NCBI GenBank assembly: GCA_903834785.1
Contig: CAILKP010000047.1
Coordinates: 1-64,000 of the forward strand
Length of the DNA: 64,000 bases
Reading direction: 5' to 3'
Origin: an uncultured bacterium
GTDB taxonomy: Bacteria > Planctomycetota > Phycisphaerae > Phycisphaerales > UBA1924
Each line of letters begins with the position of its first letter. The first letter of the stretch is position 1. Of the stretch, positions 40,194-48,686 are shown piece after piece. The notes under the pieces are model-generated. The model was not told the DNA's origin. It was given only the letters and a program-made list of their open reading frames with translations, and searched no databases. The position numbers were made by a program, and so were the translations under genes.

Positions 40194-41153
40194 TTACTTC
40201 AGCCGTAGCTTGGCCCAGACGGCGAAGTGATCGCTGGGGAAGCGGCCGGCTTCGCTGAAGCGGTCGATGCCTGCGGAGGATGTCTCGATCACCTTATCTG
40301 TGAGGATGAAGTCGATCCGTTGGCCGTCCGTGCGGCCCTTGAAGTCGTGGAAGGTTCCGGCTTCGGCGGCCGGAGGGACCGCGCCGGCGGCGGCGAGTGT
40401 GTCGATCAGGCGCGGGGAGGAAGCGGCCTCTGATGCTCCGCTGGCTGAGCCAGCCTCGCCACGCATGTAGCGCAGGGCCGCGGATTCCGGGGTGGCGTTG
40501 AAGTCTCCGGCGACGATGACGGGGACACCAAGGGCGCGGGTGTCAAGCGTGGCCTGGGCGAGCAGTTCTACCGAGCGGTTGCGGCTGGGCTCGCCCTGGT
40601 GGTCCAGATGCAGGTTGAAGACCTTGAAGCGTCGGCCTGTGACCGGGTCGGCGAACTGGGCGAAGGTGCAGATGCGTGGGATGGAGTTGCCCCAGCTGCG
40701 AGAGCCCGGCTTCTCCGGGGTGTCGCTGAACCAGAAGGTCCGCTGGCGCTCGGCGGTCAGGCGGTCAGAGCGGTAGAGAATCGCGGAAAACTCCCCGGCG
40801 GAGCGGCCGTCATCGCGACCGACGCCGAGACTGGCCATGCCAAGTTCGCGCTGGAGGTAGTCAATCTGGAAGCCGAGGGCCTCTTGAAGACAGAGTACGT
40901 CCGGGGCCAGGCGGCGGATGGAGGCAACCAGCATCGCGCGGCGGTTGTCCCAGCGGTTTTCGCCATCGGAGGCGGTGCCGTAGCGGATGTTGTACGTCAC
41001 GACGGTGAGTTCGGTCGGGCCGGGCGGGACAAGCACCTCCAGCAGGCCGGGGGCTTTGCGGACACCCTCGCACCCGGTGAGCACCGCGGTGCACAGCAGC
41101 AGGGAGAACAGGGTGCGGGCCAGATTGCCGATAGTCAGTGCCGGGCGAAGCAT
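40194..41153 (-). CDS. Endonuclease/exonuclease/phosphatase family lipoprotein
   Basis: A secreted member of the EEP superfamily, 319 residues. The signal peptide ends in a lipobox (LTGC), so it is probably lipid-anchored. EEP motifs are visible: VTYNIRYG with Asn, LCLQEALG with the metal-binding Glu, VIVAGDFNATP, and PSDHFAVWAKL with the catalytic His. Members hydrolyse phosphodiesters in nucleic acids, phospholipids or small molecules; the substrate is open. It converges with the DUF503 gene. Confidence 0.85.
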   Translation of the reverse strand: MLRPALTIGNLARTLFSLLLCTAVLTGCEGVRKAPGLLEVLVPPGPTELTVVTYNIRYGTASDGENRWDNRRAMLVASIRRLAPDVLCLQEALGFQIDYLQRELGMASLGVGRDDGRSAGEFSAILYRSDRLTAERQRTFWFSDTPEKPGSRSWGNSIPRICTFAQFADPVTGRRFKVFNLHLDHQGEPSRNRSVELLAQATLDTRALGVPVIVAGDFNATPESAALRYMRGEAGSASGASEAASSPRLIDTLAAAGAVPPAAEAGTFHDFKGRTDGQRIDFILTDKVIETSSAGIDRFSEAGRFPSDHFAVWAKLRLK

Positions 41154-41223
41154 GGCGCGAGCGTATCCGGCCCGTCCCGCCTTGACTCTCGGGCGGATGC
41201 GAGGTCCTCAGGATGAAGGCCGC

Positions 41224-41823
41224 ATGCCAGGGCCCTATCGTCTGCGGCACGTGCTTCGCACGATCGACCATTCCGGTATGCGTGTCCCGCTCCACCCAAA
41301 GGCAATTTCTCGGGTGCTTGGTGCTGCCTGGCTCCTTCGTGAGCGGCGGCTTGGCTGGTGGCTGGGGCTGGTGTGGCGGGGAATCAGTACCGGCCTGCTT
41401 CCCCTGTTACTCGGCACGCTCGCGCTGTGCGGGATGGTTGCCGCACTGCTGGTCTATGAGCGCGGAGCTGGCTTTTACATGCTGACGCTGACCCCCGTGG
41501 CCATGCCGCTGCTGGCAGCTTCGGCCACGTTGCTGCTGGCCGCGGGTGTGGCGTACCGCCGCATGGTGGCGGCGGCGACAGACCTTGCCCTGCGGGCGAG
41601 CCGGTGCCCGAGCTGCGACTATCAGTTGGAGGCGGTGGCCGACAAGGTGCCTGACACGGCTGGGGATATGCCACGTGAGGAGATCGAACGGCTGGTGACA
41701 TGTCCGGAATGTGGAACACGCTGGCGGACGGGGCGTGTCGGGAGTTCGGAACCGGAGCGACCGCGAGTGGTTGTGGTTCCTGACGGCTTTGAGCGACAGG
41801 CCGGAGGCGAAGCGTCAAAGTGA
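41224..41823 (+). CDS. Membrane protein with C-terminal zinc ribbon
   Basis: A 199-residue protein of unknown function. Two membrane helices (about 55-80 and 90-112) are followed by a cytoplasmic zinc ribbon with one CXXC in CPSCDY and another in CPECG, about 45 residues apart. AAGG lies five bases before the ATG at 41224; a second in-frame ATG at 41197 is possible. Related membrane-plus-ribbon proteins are common in planctomycetes, but their job is not known. It is divergent from the EEP gene. Confidence 0.72.
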   Translation: MPGPYRLRHVLRTIDHSGMRVPLHPKAISRVLGAAWLLRERRLGWWLGLVWRGISTGLLPLLLGTLALCGMVAALLVYERGAGFYMLTLTPVAMPLLAASATLLLAAGVAYRRMVAAATDLALRASRCPSCDYQLEAVADKVPDTAGDMPREEIERLVTCPECGTRWRTGRVGSSEPERPRVVVVPDGFERQAGGEASK

Positions 41824-41880
41824 TGACTGCCGCCATCAGCGCGGAGACGGTCGAGCTGGACGGAATCGGTGGCTGCGTGC

Positions 41881-43008
41881 TCAGCGAGCTCGCTGTGCGG
41901 CGGCGCGGCGGGACGCGGCGGTGGGTTCTGCGGTGCGGCGGACGCCGGGCTGGTGACGACCGGTGATGCGCTCAAAGGCAGTGATTGTGCTATCCATGTC
42001 GGCTCTGGTCACATCCAGATGCGTGACCATGCGGACACGCTGCGGACCGCTGGGCAGGGCGAGCACGCCGAGCTCCTTGAGCCGGGTGCAGATATCTGCC
42101 GCGGTGCCGAGCGACGGGTTGATATCCACGAAGACCATATTTGTGGCCACCGGCATGGCCAGTTGGATCCCCGTGACATTTTCAAGGCCGGTGCACAGCA
42201 CCCGGGCGTTGGCGTGGTCGGTTTCCAGCCGGTCGTAGTGGCGATCAAGGGCGTGCAGGGCCGCGGCGGCCAGAATGCCGACCTGACGCATCGCGCCGCC
42301 GAACATCTTGCGGAAGCGGTGGGCCCGTGCGATGGTCTCGTGCGTGCCGCAGAGGGCCGAGCCGACCGGGGCACCGAGCCCCTTGGAGAAGCAGCAGGAG
42401 ATGGTGTCGAAGTGTTTGGCGTACTCGGCGGGCTTGCGGCTGGAGGCGATGCATGCGTTCCACAGGCGGGCACCATCGAGGTGCATGCGGAGCTTGGCCG
42501 AGCGTGCGGCCTTGGAGATGGCCGCGACCTTGTCGATGTGCCAGACCGAGCCGCCGCCACGGTTGTGGGTGTTTTCGAGCACGACCAGGCGCGAACGCGG
42601 GTTGTGGGCGTTCTCAGACCGGATGAGTTCGTGCAGCTGGTCGGCACCCCACTGGCCGAGCGGTCCGTCGACTGGCTGGATCATGACCCCCGAAAGGGCC
42701 GCAGGGGCACCGGTCTCGTAGTGGATGATGTGGTTGTCTTTGTGGCAGATGATCTCATCGCCGGCCTCGCAGTGGGCGCGAATGGCAATTTGATTGGCCA
42801 TTGAGCCCGACGGCACAAACAGGGCGGCCTGGGTGCCCATGATTTCGGCAACGCGATCCTGAAGAAGCTGGATCGTCGGATCGTCCCCGAGCACATCATC
42901 GCCGACCTTTGCCGAGGCCATGACCCGGCGCATCGCGTTGGTCGGTCGGGTGACCGTGTCAGAGCGGAGGTCGATCAGGCGGCTGGGGCGGCGGGCGGAG
43001 GTTGGCAT
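41881..43008 (-). CDS. Threonine aldolase, PLP-dependent
   Basis: A fold-type I PLP enzyme of the low-specificity threonine aldolase family, 375 residues, that cleaves threonine or allo-threonine to glycine and acetaldehyde. The N-terminus IDLRSDTVTRPTNAMRR is a signature of the family, and the PLP lysine is in CFSKGLGAPVGSAL. The HLDGARLWNA motif, with the Asp that contacts PLP, is also present. The ATG at 43008 gives the standard start. The Arg-rich C-terminal tail of about 20 residues is unusual. Confidence 0.91.
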   Translation of the reverse strand: MPTSARRPSRLIDLRSDTVTRPTNAMRRVMASAKVGDDVLGDDPTIQLLQDRVAEIMGTQAALFVPSGSMANQIAIRAHCEAGDEIICHKDNHIIHYETGAPAALSGVMIQPVDGPLGQWGADQLHELIRSENAHNPRSRLVVLENTHNRGGGSVWHIDKVAAISKAARSAKLRMHLDGARLWNACIASSRKPAEYAKHFDTISCCFSKGLGAPVGSALCGTHETIARAHRFRKMFGGAMRQVGILAAAALHALDRHYDRLETDHANARVLCTGLENVTGIQLAMPVATNMVFVDINPSLGTAADICTRLKELGVLALPSGPQRVRMVTHLDVTRADMDSTITAFERITGRHQPGVRRTAEPTAASRRAAAQRAR

Positions 43009-43331
43009 GGCGGCATCTTTGATAGGTTGATGTTTGGTTGTTGCGGAATCCGACTCTAGTCGAGACTGCCAGCACGCCGGGACGGCCCCACGACTGCCTA
43101 GCCACGGAGCACTGGGCTGAGGCCGGATTGACAGCTTGAGCCGCGGGGATACCGGCCGGGGCGGGCCGAACACCCCAATAGCGGCTCAAGGGGCTCCAAA
43201 CGGCAGGAAACGCGGCGCAGAATCTGCAGCAAACGACTCTGGCCGGGCGATACCTCACCTCCTCGCACGGTGCGGAATGCCGCAGTGCCCGCCTGTGATT
43301 CCCCTGCCTTTGAGCACCCTGGAGTGTTGCC
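43009..43331. promoter_or_regulatory. Divergent intergenic region between threonine aldolase and the flagellar regulator
   Basis: About 320 bases without a convincing gene. It must hold promoters for both flanking genes. A TTGACA hexamer at 43128-43133 could be a -35 element for the plus-strand regulator, but no good -10 follows at the proper distance. A small inverted repeat (CGACT / AGTCG) lies at 43051-43062. No sigma-54 site was found. Confidence 0.35.
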
Positions 43332-44960
43332 ATGAGTCTGGTCCTGGTTGTTGATGATCGTGAGTCGATGCGTGATTCGGTGGCTTCGACCCTGGTCCGT
43401 GCCGGTCTGGAGGTTCAGACGGTTGATGGGGGGCAGGCGGCGATCGATTCCATCGCCCGCAAGCGGCCCGATTGCATCGTGACGGACATGAAGATGCCGG
43501 GCATGACCGGGCTTGAACTGCTGGCTGAGGTCCGCAAGATCGATGAAGACCTCCCCGTCATCGTCATGACGGCCTTCGGGACCGTGGACACGGCCGTTCG
43601 AGCCCTGAAGACCGGTGCGTTCGACTATCTGTCCAAGCCTTTTGAAGGTGACGAACTGGTCATCTCCGTCAAGCGGGCCATGGAGCATGGCCGGCTGAAG
43701 CGTGAGAACGCCCTCCTCCGCCTGGGCGGCAGCATCGGCAATCAGACGGGACCTGGCGGTTCCGGCCACTCGGGCCGCAGTGGTGCCGTCGGTCGGACGG
43801 GACTTTCCCGCCTCGTCGGCTCATCTGTGGCGATGCGCCGTGTCCGCGAGCAGGTGCTGGCCGTGGCCGAATCGGCCGGGACCGTGCTGATCTGCGGCGA
43901 GTCTGGTGTCGGTAAGGAAGTGATCGCCCATGCGATTCATGAGCTCTCGCCGCGTTCGGCGGGCTCGTTTGTGGGGCTGAACTGTGCCGCACTGAGCGAG
44001 TCACTGTTGGAAAGCGAGCTGTTCGGCCACGAGAAGGGCGCGTTCACCGGGGCCGACCGACTCCGCAAGGGCCGCTTTGAACTGGCCGAGCAGGGCACGC
44101 TGCTGCTCGATGAGATCTCCGAGATTCCGGTGCGGTTGCAGGCCAAACTGCTCCGCGTGCTGCAGGAGCGGGTGTTCGAGCGTGTCGGCTCATCGATCGC
44201 CATCGGCTGCGATGTCCGCGTCATCGCCACCAGCAATCAGGACCTAGCCCGTTCCATCGCACGCGGCCAGTTCCGCCAGGACCTGTTCTTCCGCCTCAAT
44301 GTGCTGCCCATTCATCTGCCGCCGCTGCGTGAGCGGACTGAGGACATCCCCGAACTGGCGGAGTACTTCCTCCAGCAATCGGCGGCTCGCGACGGGCACC
44401 CGAGCCCGGCGTTCTCCGGCGAGGCCATCGACCTGCTGAGGTCGTACAACTGGCCGGGCAACGTGCGTGAACTGAGCAATATCTGCGAGCGTGCGGCGGT
44501 GCTGTGCCGCGAGGCCGTGATTCCTGCGGAGATCGTCGGGCCCTGGCTGGCGCAGTCTGCCCCGGTCATGACCGACGGCGCTGTGGCCCGCACCGGCTCC
44601 TTTGCTGATGCCGAGTCGGTCTCACCGGCTTTGTCGGTCTCCATCGGCGGTCCGGCCGCCGGGCCGATCCAGAATACCCACACCGTCGAGATCAAGCCGG
44701 TGAACTTCGGTATGCCGAGTTCCGGCGGCGTCGGGCTCAATGGAGATCACGGCGGTGCCACCGCGGGCGGCATGCTCAGCTCCGTGCCGATCGTCGATCG
44801 ATTGCTCGAGGACATCGAGCGTGACACCATCGTCTCGACGCTCAATCGCTTCAACGGTCACCGCCAGAAGACGGCTCAGGTGCTGGGCATCGGTGTCCGC
44901 ACGCTGGGATTGAAGCTCAAGAAGTGGAAGGAACTCAAGCTCGTCGATGCCGGTTTGTGA
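43332..44960 (+). CDS. NtrC-family sigma-54-dependent response regulator
   Basis: A response regulator and sigma-54 activator, 542 residues. The receiver domain (1-120) has its phosphoacceptor at Asp52; the AAA+ domain has Walker A GESGVGKE at 189-196 and the sigma-54 contact loop GAFTGA at 236-241; a Fis-type helix-turn-helix lies at about 495-540. Its place at the head of the flagellar locus, and the sigma-54 promoters before flgB and flgD, suggest a role like FlrC or FleR. The linker before the DNA-binding domain (about 400-490) is long and Gly/Ser-rich. No partner histidine kinase is adjacent. Confidence 0.93.
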   Translation: MSLVLVVDDRESMRDSVASTLVRAGLEVQTVDGGQAAIDSIARKRPDCIVTDMKMPGMTGLELLAEVRKIDEDLPVIVMTAFGTVDTAVRALKTGAFDYLSKPFEGDELVISVKRAMEHGRLKRENALLRLGGSIGNQTGPGGSGHSGRSGAVGRTGLSRLVGSSVAMRRVREQVLAVAESAGTVLICGESGVGKEVIAHAIHELSPRSAGSFVGLNCAALSESLLESELFGHEKGAFTGADRLRKGRFELAEQGTLLLDEISEIPVRLQAKLLRVLQERVFERVGSSIAIGCDVRVIATSNQDLARSIARGQFRQDLFFRLNVLPIHLPPLRERTEDIPELAEYFLQQSAARDGHPSPAFSGEAIDLLRSYNWPGNVRELSNICERAAVLCREAVIPAEIVGPWLAQSAPVMTDGAVARTGSFADAESVSPALSVSIGGPAAGPIQNTHTVEIKPVNFGMPSSGGVGLNGDHGGATAGGMLSSVPIVDRLLEDIERDTIVSTLNRFNGHRQKTAQVLGIGVRTLGLKLKKWKELKLVDAGL

Positions 44961-44978
44961 TCCACAGTACATGATCCC

Positions 44979-45013
44979 GCGGGCCGGTCGATGAGGCCGG
45001 CCCGCTTGTTTTC
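44979..45013 (+). terminator. Intrinsic terminator after the sigma-54 activator gene
   Basis: A perfect 9-bp GC stem (gcgggccgg / ccggcccgc) with a nine-base loop and the tail TTGTTTTC. It separates the regulator transcript from the flgB promoter 40 bases downstream. Confidence 0.85.
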
Positions 45014-45052
45014 AGGCCAGCAGCCCGGCGACTTCTTGTGAAGCTCAACCGC

Positions 45053-45067
45053 TGGCACGACCGTTGC
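45053..45067 (+). promoter_or_regulatory. Sigma-54 promoter of flgB
   Basis: TGGCACGACCGTTGC matches the -24/-12 consensus (TGGCACG-N4-TTGC) at every conserved base, with the correct GG-to-GC spacing. The expected start of transcription is about 45079, only eight bases before the flgB ATG and inside its AGGGAG ribosome binding site. Confidence 0.88.
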
Positions 45068-45086
45068 GATCCTTCAGGGAGCAGCC

Positions 45087-45524
45087 ATGATCGGTGAACT
45101 TGGAAACTCCGGTTCGATTCCCGTCCTGCACGCGGCGATGAACTTCGCCGCGCGGCGGCACCAGCTCCTGGCCAGCAACATCGCCAACTTCTCAACACCG
45201 AACTTCGTCCCGCTGGACGTCTCGGTCAAGGGATTCCAGAAACAACTGGGCGAGGCGATCGATCGCCGCCGCGACCAGATGGGTTCTGCCGCAGGAGAGC
45301 TCCAGCTCAAAGCCACCAGCGAAGTGCGGCAGGATGCCACCGGTCGGCTGGTGCTGCGGCCCAGCACGCCCAACGACAACATCATGTTTCACGACGGCAA
45401 CAACCGCGATGTCGAATCGCAGATGCAGTCCATGGTGGAAAACGGAACGGTCTACCGCCTGGCGTCAGACATGCTCAAGGCCCGCTTTGACCTGCTCCGC
45501 TCGGCGATCAGCGAGCGTGCATAA
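45087..45524 (+). CDS. flgB: Flagellar basal-body rod protein FlgB
   Basis: Proximal rod protein, 145 residues. The N-terminal helix with RRHQLLASNIANFSTPNFVPLD is the conserved rod/hook signature, and the C-terminal part holds the amphipathic helix (MLKARFDLLRSAI) that pairs with it. It is exported by the flagellar type III system and begins the flgB-flgC-fliE operon. GGAG lies five bases before the ATG. It is driven by the sigma-54 promoter just upstream. Confidence 0.93.
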   Translation: MIGELGNSGSIPVLHAAMNFAARRHQLLASNIANFSTPNFVPLDVSVKGFQKQLGEAIDRRRDQMGSAAGELQLKATSEVRQDATGRLVLRPSTPNDNIMFHDGNNRDVESQMQSMVENGTVYRLASDMLKARFDLLRSAISERA

Positions 45525-45606
45525 GCGAGCTGGGGTGAACGCCCCGGACCGAGTGAGTTCAGTCCCGTCGAAGGTCGCCCGGCACACGGTTTGAGGATGA
45601 AAAGAC

Positions 45607-46038
45607 ATGTACGGCATGCTTGACATCTCGACGAGCGGCATGATCGCCCAGCGGCAACGCCTGGATGTGATCTCCTCGAATCTTGCGAATCAGAACGCAC
45701 TGTTCGATGCCAACGGGCAGTTGAACCCGTATCGCCGTCGCTCAGCGCTCTTTGCGCCCGGCAATCCGAGCGCAACAACCGCGCAGGGGCGCAAGTTCGG
45801 CGTGCACGTGGCCAAGATCGATGTGGACAGCTCTCCGGTGCAGCCGCGCGTGTTCGACCCCGACTCGCCTCAGGCGTTCAAGTCCGGTCCTTTCAAGGGT
45901 TACGTCGCGGAAACCGGGGTCAACTCAACGGTTGAAAACGTCAACGCCCTGGAGGCGATGCGTGCGTACGAAGCGAATGTCATGGCCGCGGAGGCGACCA
46001 AGCAGATGATGGCATCAGCTTTGCGGCTGATTGCCTGA
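45607..46038 (+). CDS. flgC: Flagellar basal-body rod protein FlgC
   Basis: Rod protein of 143 residues. It has the N-terminal motif ISTSGMIAQRQRLDVISSNLANQNA and the C-terminal VNALEAMRAYEANVMAAEATKQM helix that are typical of FlgC. It polymerises next to FlgB in the periplasmic rod. The gene follows flgB after 82 bases in the usual flgB-flgC-fliE order. GAGG lies 13 bases before the ATG. Confidence 0.94.
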   Translation: MYGMLDISTSGMIAQRQRLDVISSNLANQNALFDANGQLNPYRRRSALFAPGNPSATTAQGRKFGVHVAKIDVDSSPVQPRVFDPDSPQAFKSGPFKGYVAETGVNSTVENVNALEAMRAYEANVMAAEATKQMMASALRLIA

Positions 46039-46116
46039 GTGCAGAATCCGCGCGTTCGGCGATGGATTGCCGACGAAACGCGGTTCGGATGATTGGATCG
46101 AAGGAAGGTAACTGTC

Positions 46117-46485
46117 ATGGCAGACCCGTTAGGACTTGCAGGTGGTGGTGGGGGGCTCGGTGGCGCTGGCCAGTTCGCTGGCCTTCGCGGGCCGGCGATG
46201 CGCCCGCCGATCACTCAGGTCGGTGCTCCCGGTGCTCAGCCGAAGGCCGATGGCACCGCTGGTACGGGCACGTTTGCCAAGTCGCTGCTGGAGCAGATCG
46301 ACGAGGTCAACAAGCTGCAGGCCGAGGCCGGTCAAGCGGCGGAGGATGCCGTGGCGGGTCGCCGCGACGACATTGAGAACGTGATGGTCGGTGCGCAGAA
46401 GGCCGACGCGGCGTTCCGCATGCTGCTGTCCCTTCGCAACAAGGTCCAGGCCGCGTACGACGAGATCAAGCAGGTCCGAGTCTGA
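46117..46485 (+). CDS. fliE: Flagellar hook-basal body protein FliE
   Basis: A 122-residue FliE, which joins the MS ring to the rod. The C-terminal half shows the family pattern, with FAKSLLEQIDEVNKLQAEA and VMVGAQKADAAFRMLLSLRNKVQAAYDEI. The first 40 residues are unusually Gly-rich. The ATG at 46117 is used because AAGGAAGG lies at a proper distance upstream; an earlier ATG at 46093 is less likely. It closes the flgB-flgC-fliE unit. Confidence 0.9.
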   Translation: MADPLGLAGGGGGLGGAGQFAGLRGPAMRPPITQVGAPGAQPKADGTAGTGTFAKSLLEQIDEVNKLQAEAGQAAEDAVAGRRDDIENVMVGAQKADAAFRMLLSLRNKVQAAYDEIKQVRV

Positions 46486-46901
46486 CGTCGGCTGTACTCA
46501 GGCCTCGATAATTCGAAACAGAATCTCTGCGCCGCCGCACCGTCCTGACGGTGCGGCGGTTCGCGTTAGAGGCAGGTCGATTCAGGCACTGGGCGGATCG
46601 CCCCGTTCGCGCCGTGGCGAGCGTGCCAACCGGTGCGAACACCCTGAAAGACATGGCCAAAATGCAGTGTCTTGCGCACAATGTCGCGCACATCGCTGCA
46701 GGTGTCGCGCAGATAGGGCATGCTCCCCGCGCCGGGGCATCATGCATGAGCGAGGCTGCATCCGAATCAAGGACCGCCAGTGCCTGATGGACTGGCGCTG
46801 GCCGGGGTATTCGCCTCCGGCAGCCTGTTTTCTCGGTCGTCGGCTTGCGGACCGCACCGCATCGGCGAACGGGACGATAGAAGATACAGGAGCTCGCAAC
46901 C
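46486..46901 (+). promoter_or_regulatory. Long gap between fliE and fliF with a hairpin
   Basis: About 415 bases without a convincing gene, in an otherwise tightly packed locus. It begins with a strong hairpin (46532-46559). The rest shows no sigma-54 or clear sigma-28 site. Short open frames exist on both strands but have no recognisable products. A promoter for fliF and its followers is likely to lie here. Confidence 0.4.
46532..46559 (+). terminator. Hairpin after fliE
   Basis: Two perfect 13-base arms (ccgccgcaccgtc / gacggtgcggcgg) separated by two bases, followed by a weak tail (TTCGCGTT). The stem is strong, but the tail has few Ts, so it may be a terminator, a transcript end protector or an RNA structure with another role. 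Confidence 0.6.
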
Positions 46902-48638
46902 GTGAACGCCATCCGCCAGGCTCTCAGTCAGATCACCCAGCGTCTCAGTGCTCTGTCACTCTCGGCGAAGCTGCTGGTGGGTGCCGTGATGGTGATCGCA
47001 CTGATGAGCATGGTTGTGGTGGCCGGCTACTCCGGCCGAACAACCTGGGTCGACCTGCTGCCCAGCGGCAACGCCGAGCAGGTCGTCAAGGCCAAGAAAC
47101 TGATGGACGAGTTCCGGATCACCTACCGTCCCGACGGTGCCCGCCTGCTGGTTTCACCAGAGGACAAGTACATGATCCTCGCCCTGCTGGGTGAGGGCGG
47201 AGCCCTTGGTGGCGACACCTCCGTGCTGTTTGCCAACCTGATCTCCAGTCAGCACTGGATGAACACCAAGAGCCAGAACGACACGATTCACAACCTGGCC
47301 CTTCAGGGTGAGCTGGCCAAGGTGATCAGCAAGATGCGCGGCGTCAAGTCCGCAACGGTGATCATTGATGCGCCGGACATCTCCGGCCTTGGTGCAGCCA
47401 TCCGCCGTCCCACCGCTTCGGTCGCGGTCGTGACGAATCCCGGTTCGGCGCTCGATCAGGGGCGAGCCAATGCGATCGCCGGCCTGGTCTCGTCGGCCAA
47501 GGCCGGGCTCCGGCTGACGGACGTCAAGGTGATCGATCAGACCACTGGTCGTTCGTTCTCTGTCAAATCCGAGGACGCTCTGGACTCGACGGATTACCTC
47601 GACGCGGTTGCGAAAGTTGAGGAGCGAGTCCGCACCAAACTCCAGGAATCGCTGGCGTACGTTCCCGGCGTGATTGTCGCCGTGACTGCCCAGGTTGACA
47701 ACACCCGCCGCAGCTATAACGAGACGAAGATTTTTGCTGAAGGCCAGGGCTCGGTCAGTGTGGCCACCAAAAACGAGAAGGACACCAAGAAGATCACGTC
47801 GGGCACTTCCGCCGGGGAGCCGGGGGCGCGTCCGAACGTTGGCACATCGCTGACCGATGGTCAGGGCGGTGGGATGAAGAACGACGAGACCAAGACGACC
47901 GTGGAGTCCGCGTTCCATCCGGGAAAGCGCGTCGAGCAGGTCATCGATGGCCGCGGCAACCCCACTCGCCTGACGGCGATGGTGTCGTTGCCCCGTGAGT
48001 ACCTCGCTGCGCTGGTGCGTCAGTCCAAGCCGGCCCCCGCCGGCGGCGCTGATGCCAAGCCCGAGGAAGTAACGCAGGCAGAGCTGGACGCCAAGTTCAA
48101 GGAAGAAAAGGTCCGGCTCGAGGCCGACCTGGGCCCGCTGATGGCAGCGGCCGTTGTTGGTACCGCAGCCGAGACGCCGGATGCCGCCAAGGTGGTGACG
48201 GTTTCGATGATCCCCGTGCCCTCGCTGAACCTGACTGCCTTTGCCGGCACCGCCTCGGCGGGGCTGCTGGGTGCGAGCAGTTCCGCTGGCTCGGGTGGCG
48301 GGGTGCTTTCCATGCTTGGTGCCGACATGATCAAGAACGTCGTGCTCGGCGGATTCGCCGTCGCGGCTGTGGGCATGATGCTCATGATGGTGCGCAAGGC
48401 CTCGCGGCCGCTTGAACTGCCGACGGCCGAGACCATCGTGGGCGTGCCGCCCGCGCTGGAGAGCGAGGCTGACATTGTCGGTGAGGCCGACGAGAGCCAG
48501 ATGGCCATGGAAGGCGTTGAACTGCCAGAAGACCAGGTCAAGACCAAGAAGATGCTCGAGCAGGTTCAGGACATGGTCAAGAAGAACCCGGCTGATGCGG
48601 CCGCCCTGCTGAACCTGTGGCTCACCGCCGAGCAGTAA
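46902..48638 (+). CDS. fliF: Flagellar MS-ring protein FliF
   Basis: The membrane ring that supports the flagellum, 578 residues with a GTG start. One N-terminal helix (about 20-42), ring-building motifs in the periplasm (including YRPDGARLLVS), and a second helix near 485-505 lead to a cytoplasmic tail that binds FliG (EDQVKTKKMLEQVQDMVKK and LLNLWL at the end). This is a usual length for FliF. It heads the fliFGHIJ set after the 415-base gap. Confidence 0.93.
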   Translation: MNAIRQALSQITQRLSALSLSAKLLVGAVMVIALMSMVVVAGYSGRTTWVDLLPSGNAEQVVKAKKLMDEFRITYRPDGARLLVSPEDKYMILALLGEGGALGGDTSVLFANLISSQHWMNTKSQNDTIHNLALQGELAKVISKMRGVKSATVIIDAPDISGLGAAIRRPTASVAVVTNPGSALDQGRANAIAGLVSSAKAGLRLTDVKVIDQTTGRSFSVKSEDALDSTDYLDAVAKVEERVRTKLQESLAYVPGVIVAVTAQVDNTRRSYNETKIFAEGQGSVSVATKNEKDTKKITSGTSAGEPGARPNVGTSLTDGQGGGMKNDETKTTVESAFHPGKRVEQVIDGRGNPTRLTAMVSLPREYLAALVRQSKPAPAGGADAKPEEVTQAELDAKFKEEKVRLEADLGPLMAAAVVGTAAETPDAAKVVTVSMIPVPSLNLTAFAGTASAGLLGASSSAGSGGGVLSMLGADMIKNVVLGGFAVAAVGMMLMMVRKASRPLELPTAETIVGVPPALESEADIVGEADESQMAMEGVELPEDQVKTKKMLEQVQDMVKKNPADAAALLNLWLTAEQ

Positions 48639-48686
48639 TCTCTCACGCCAACGCTGTCCGATGCCCGATCTGATCAGGAACCCACG

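Noticed and set aside
45580-45594. Sigma-54-like site before flgC (CGGCACACGGTTTGA)
   Set aside because: The -24 half is acceptable but the -12 half ends in GA rather than GC, and flgC is already in the flgB transcript.
46551-46787. A 78-codon open frame in the fliE-fliF gap
   Set aside because: No ribosome binding site, no recognisable product, starts inside a strong hairpin, and overlapping frames exist on the other strand.
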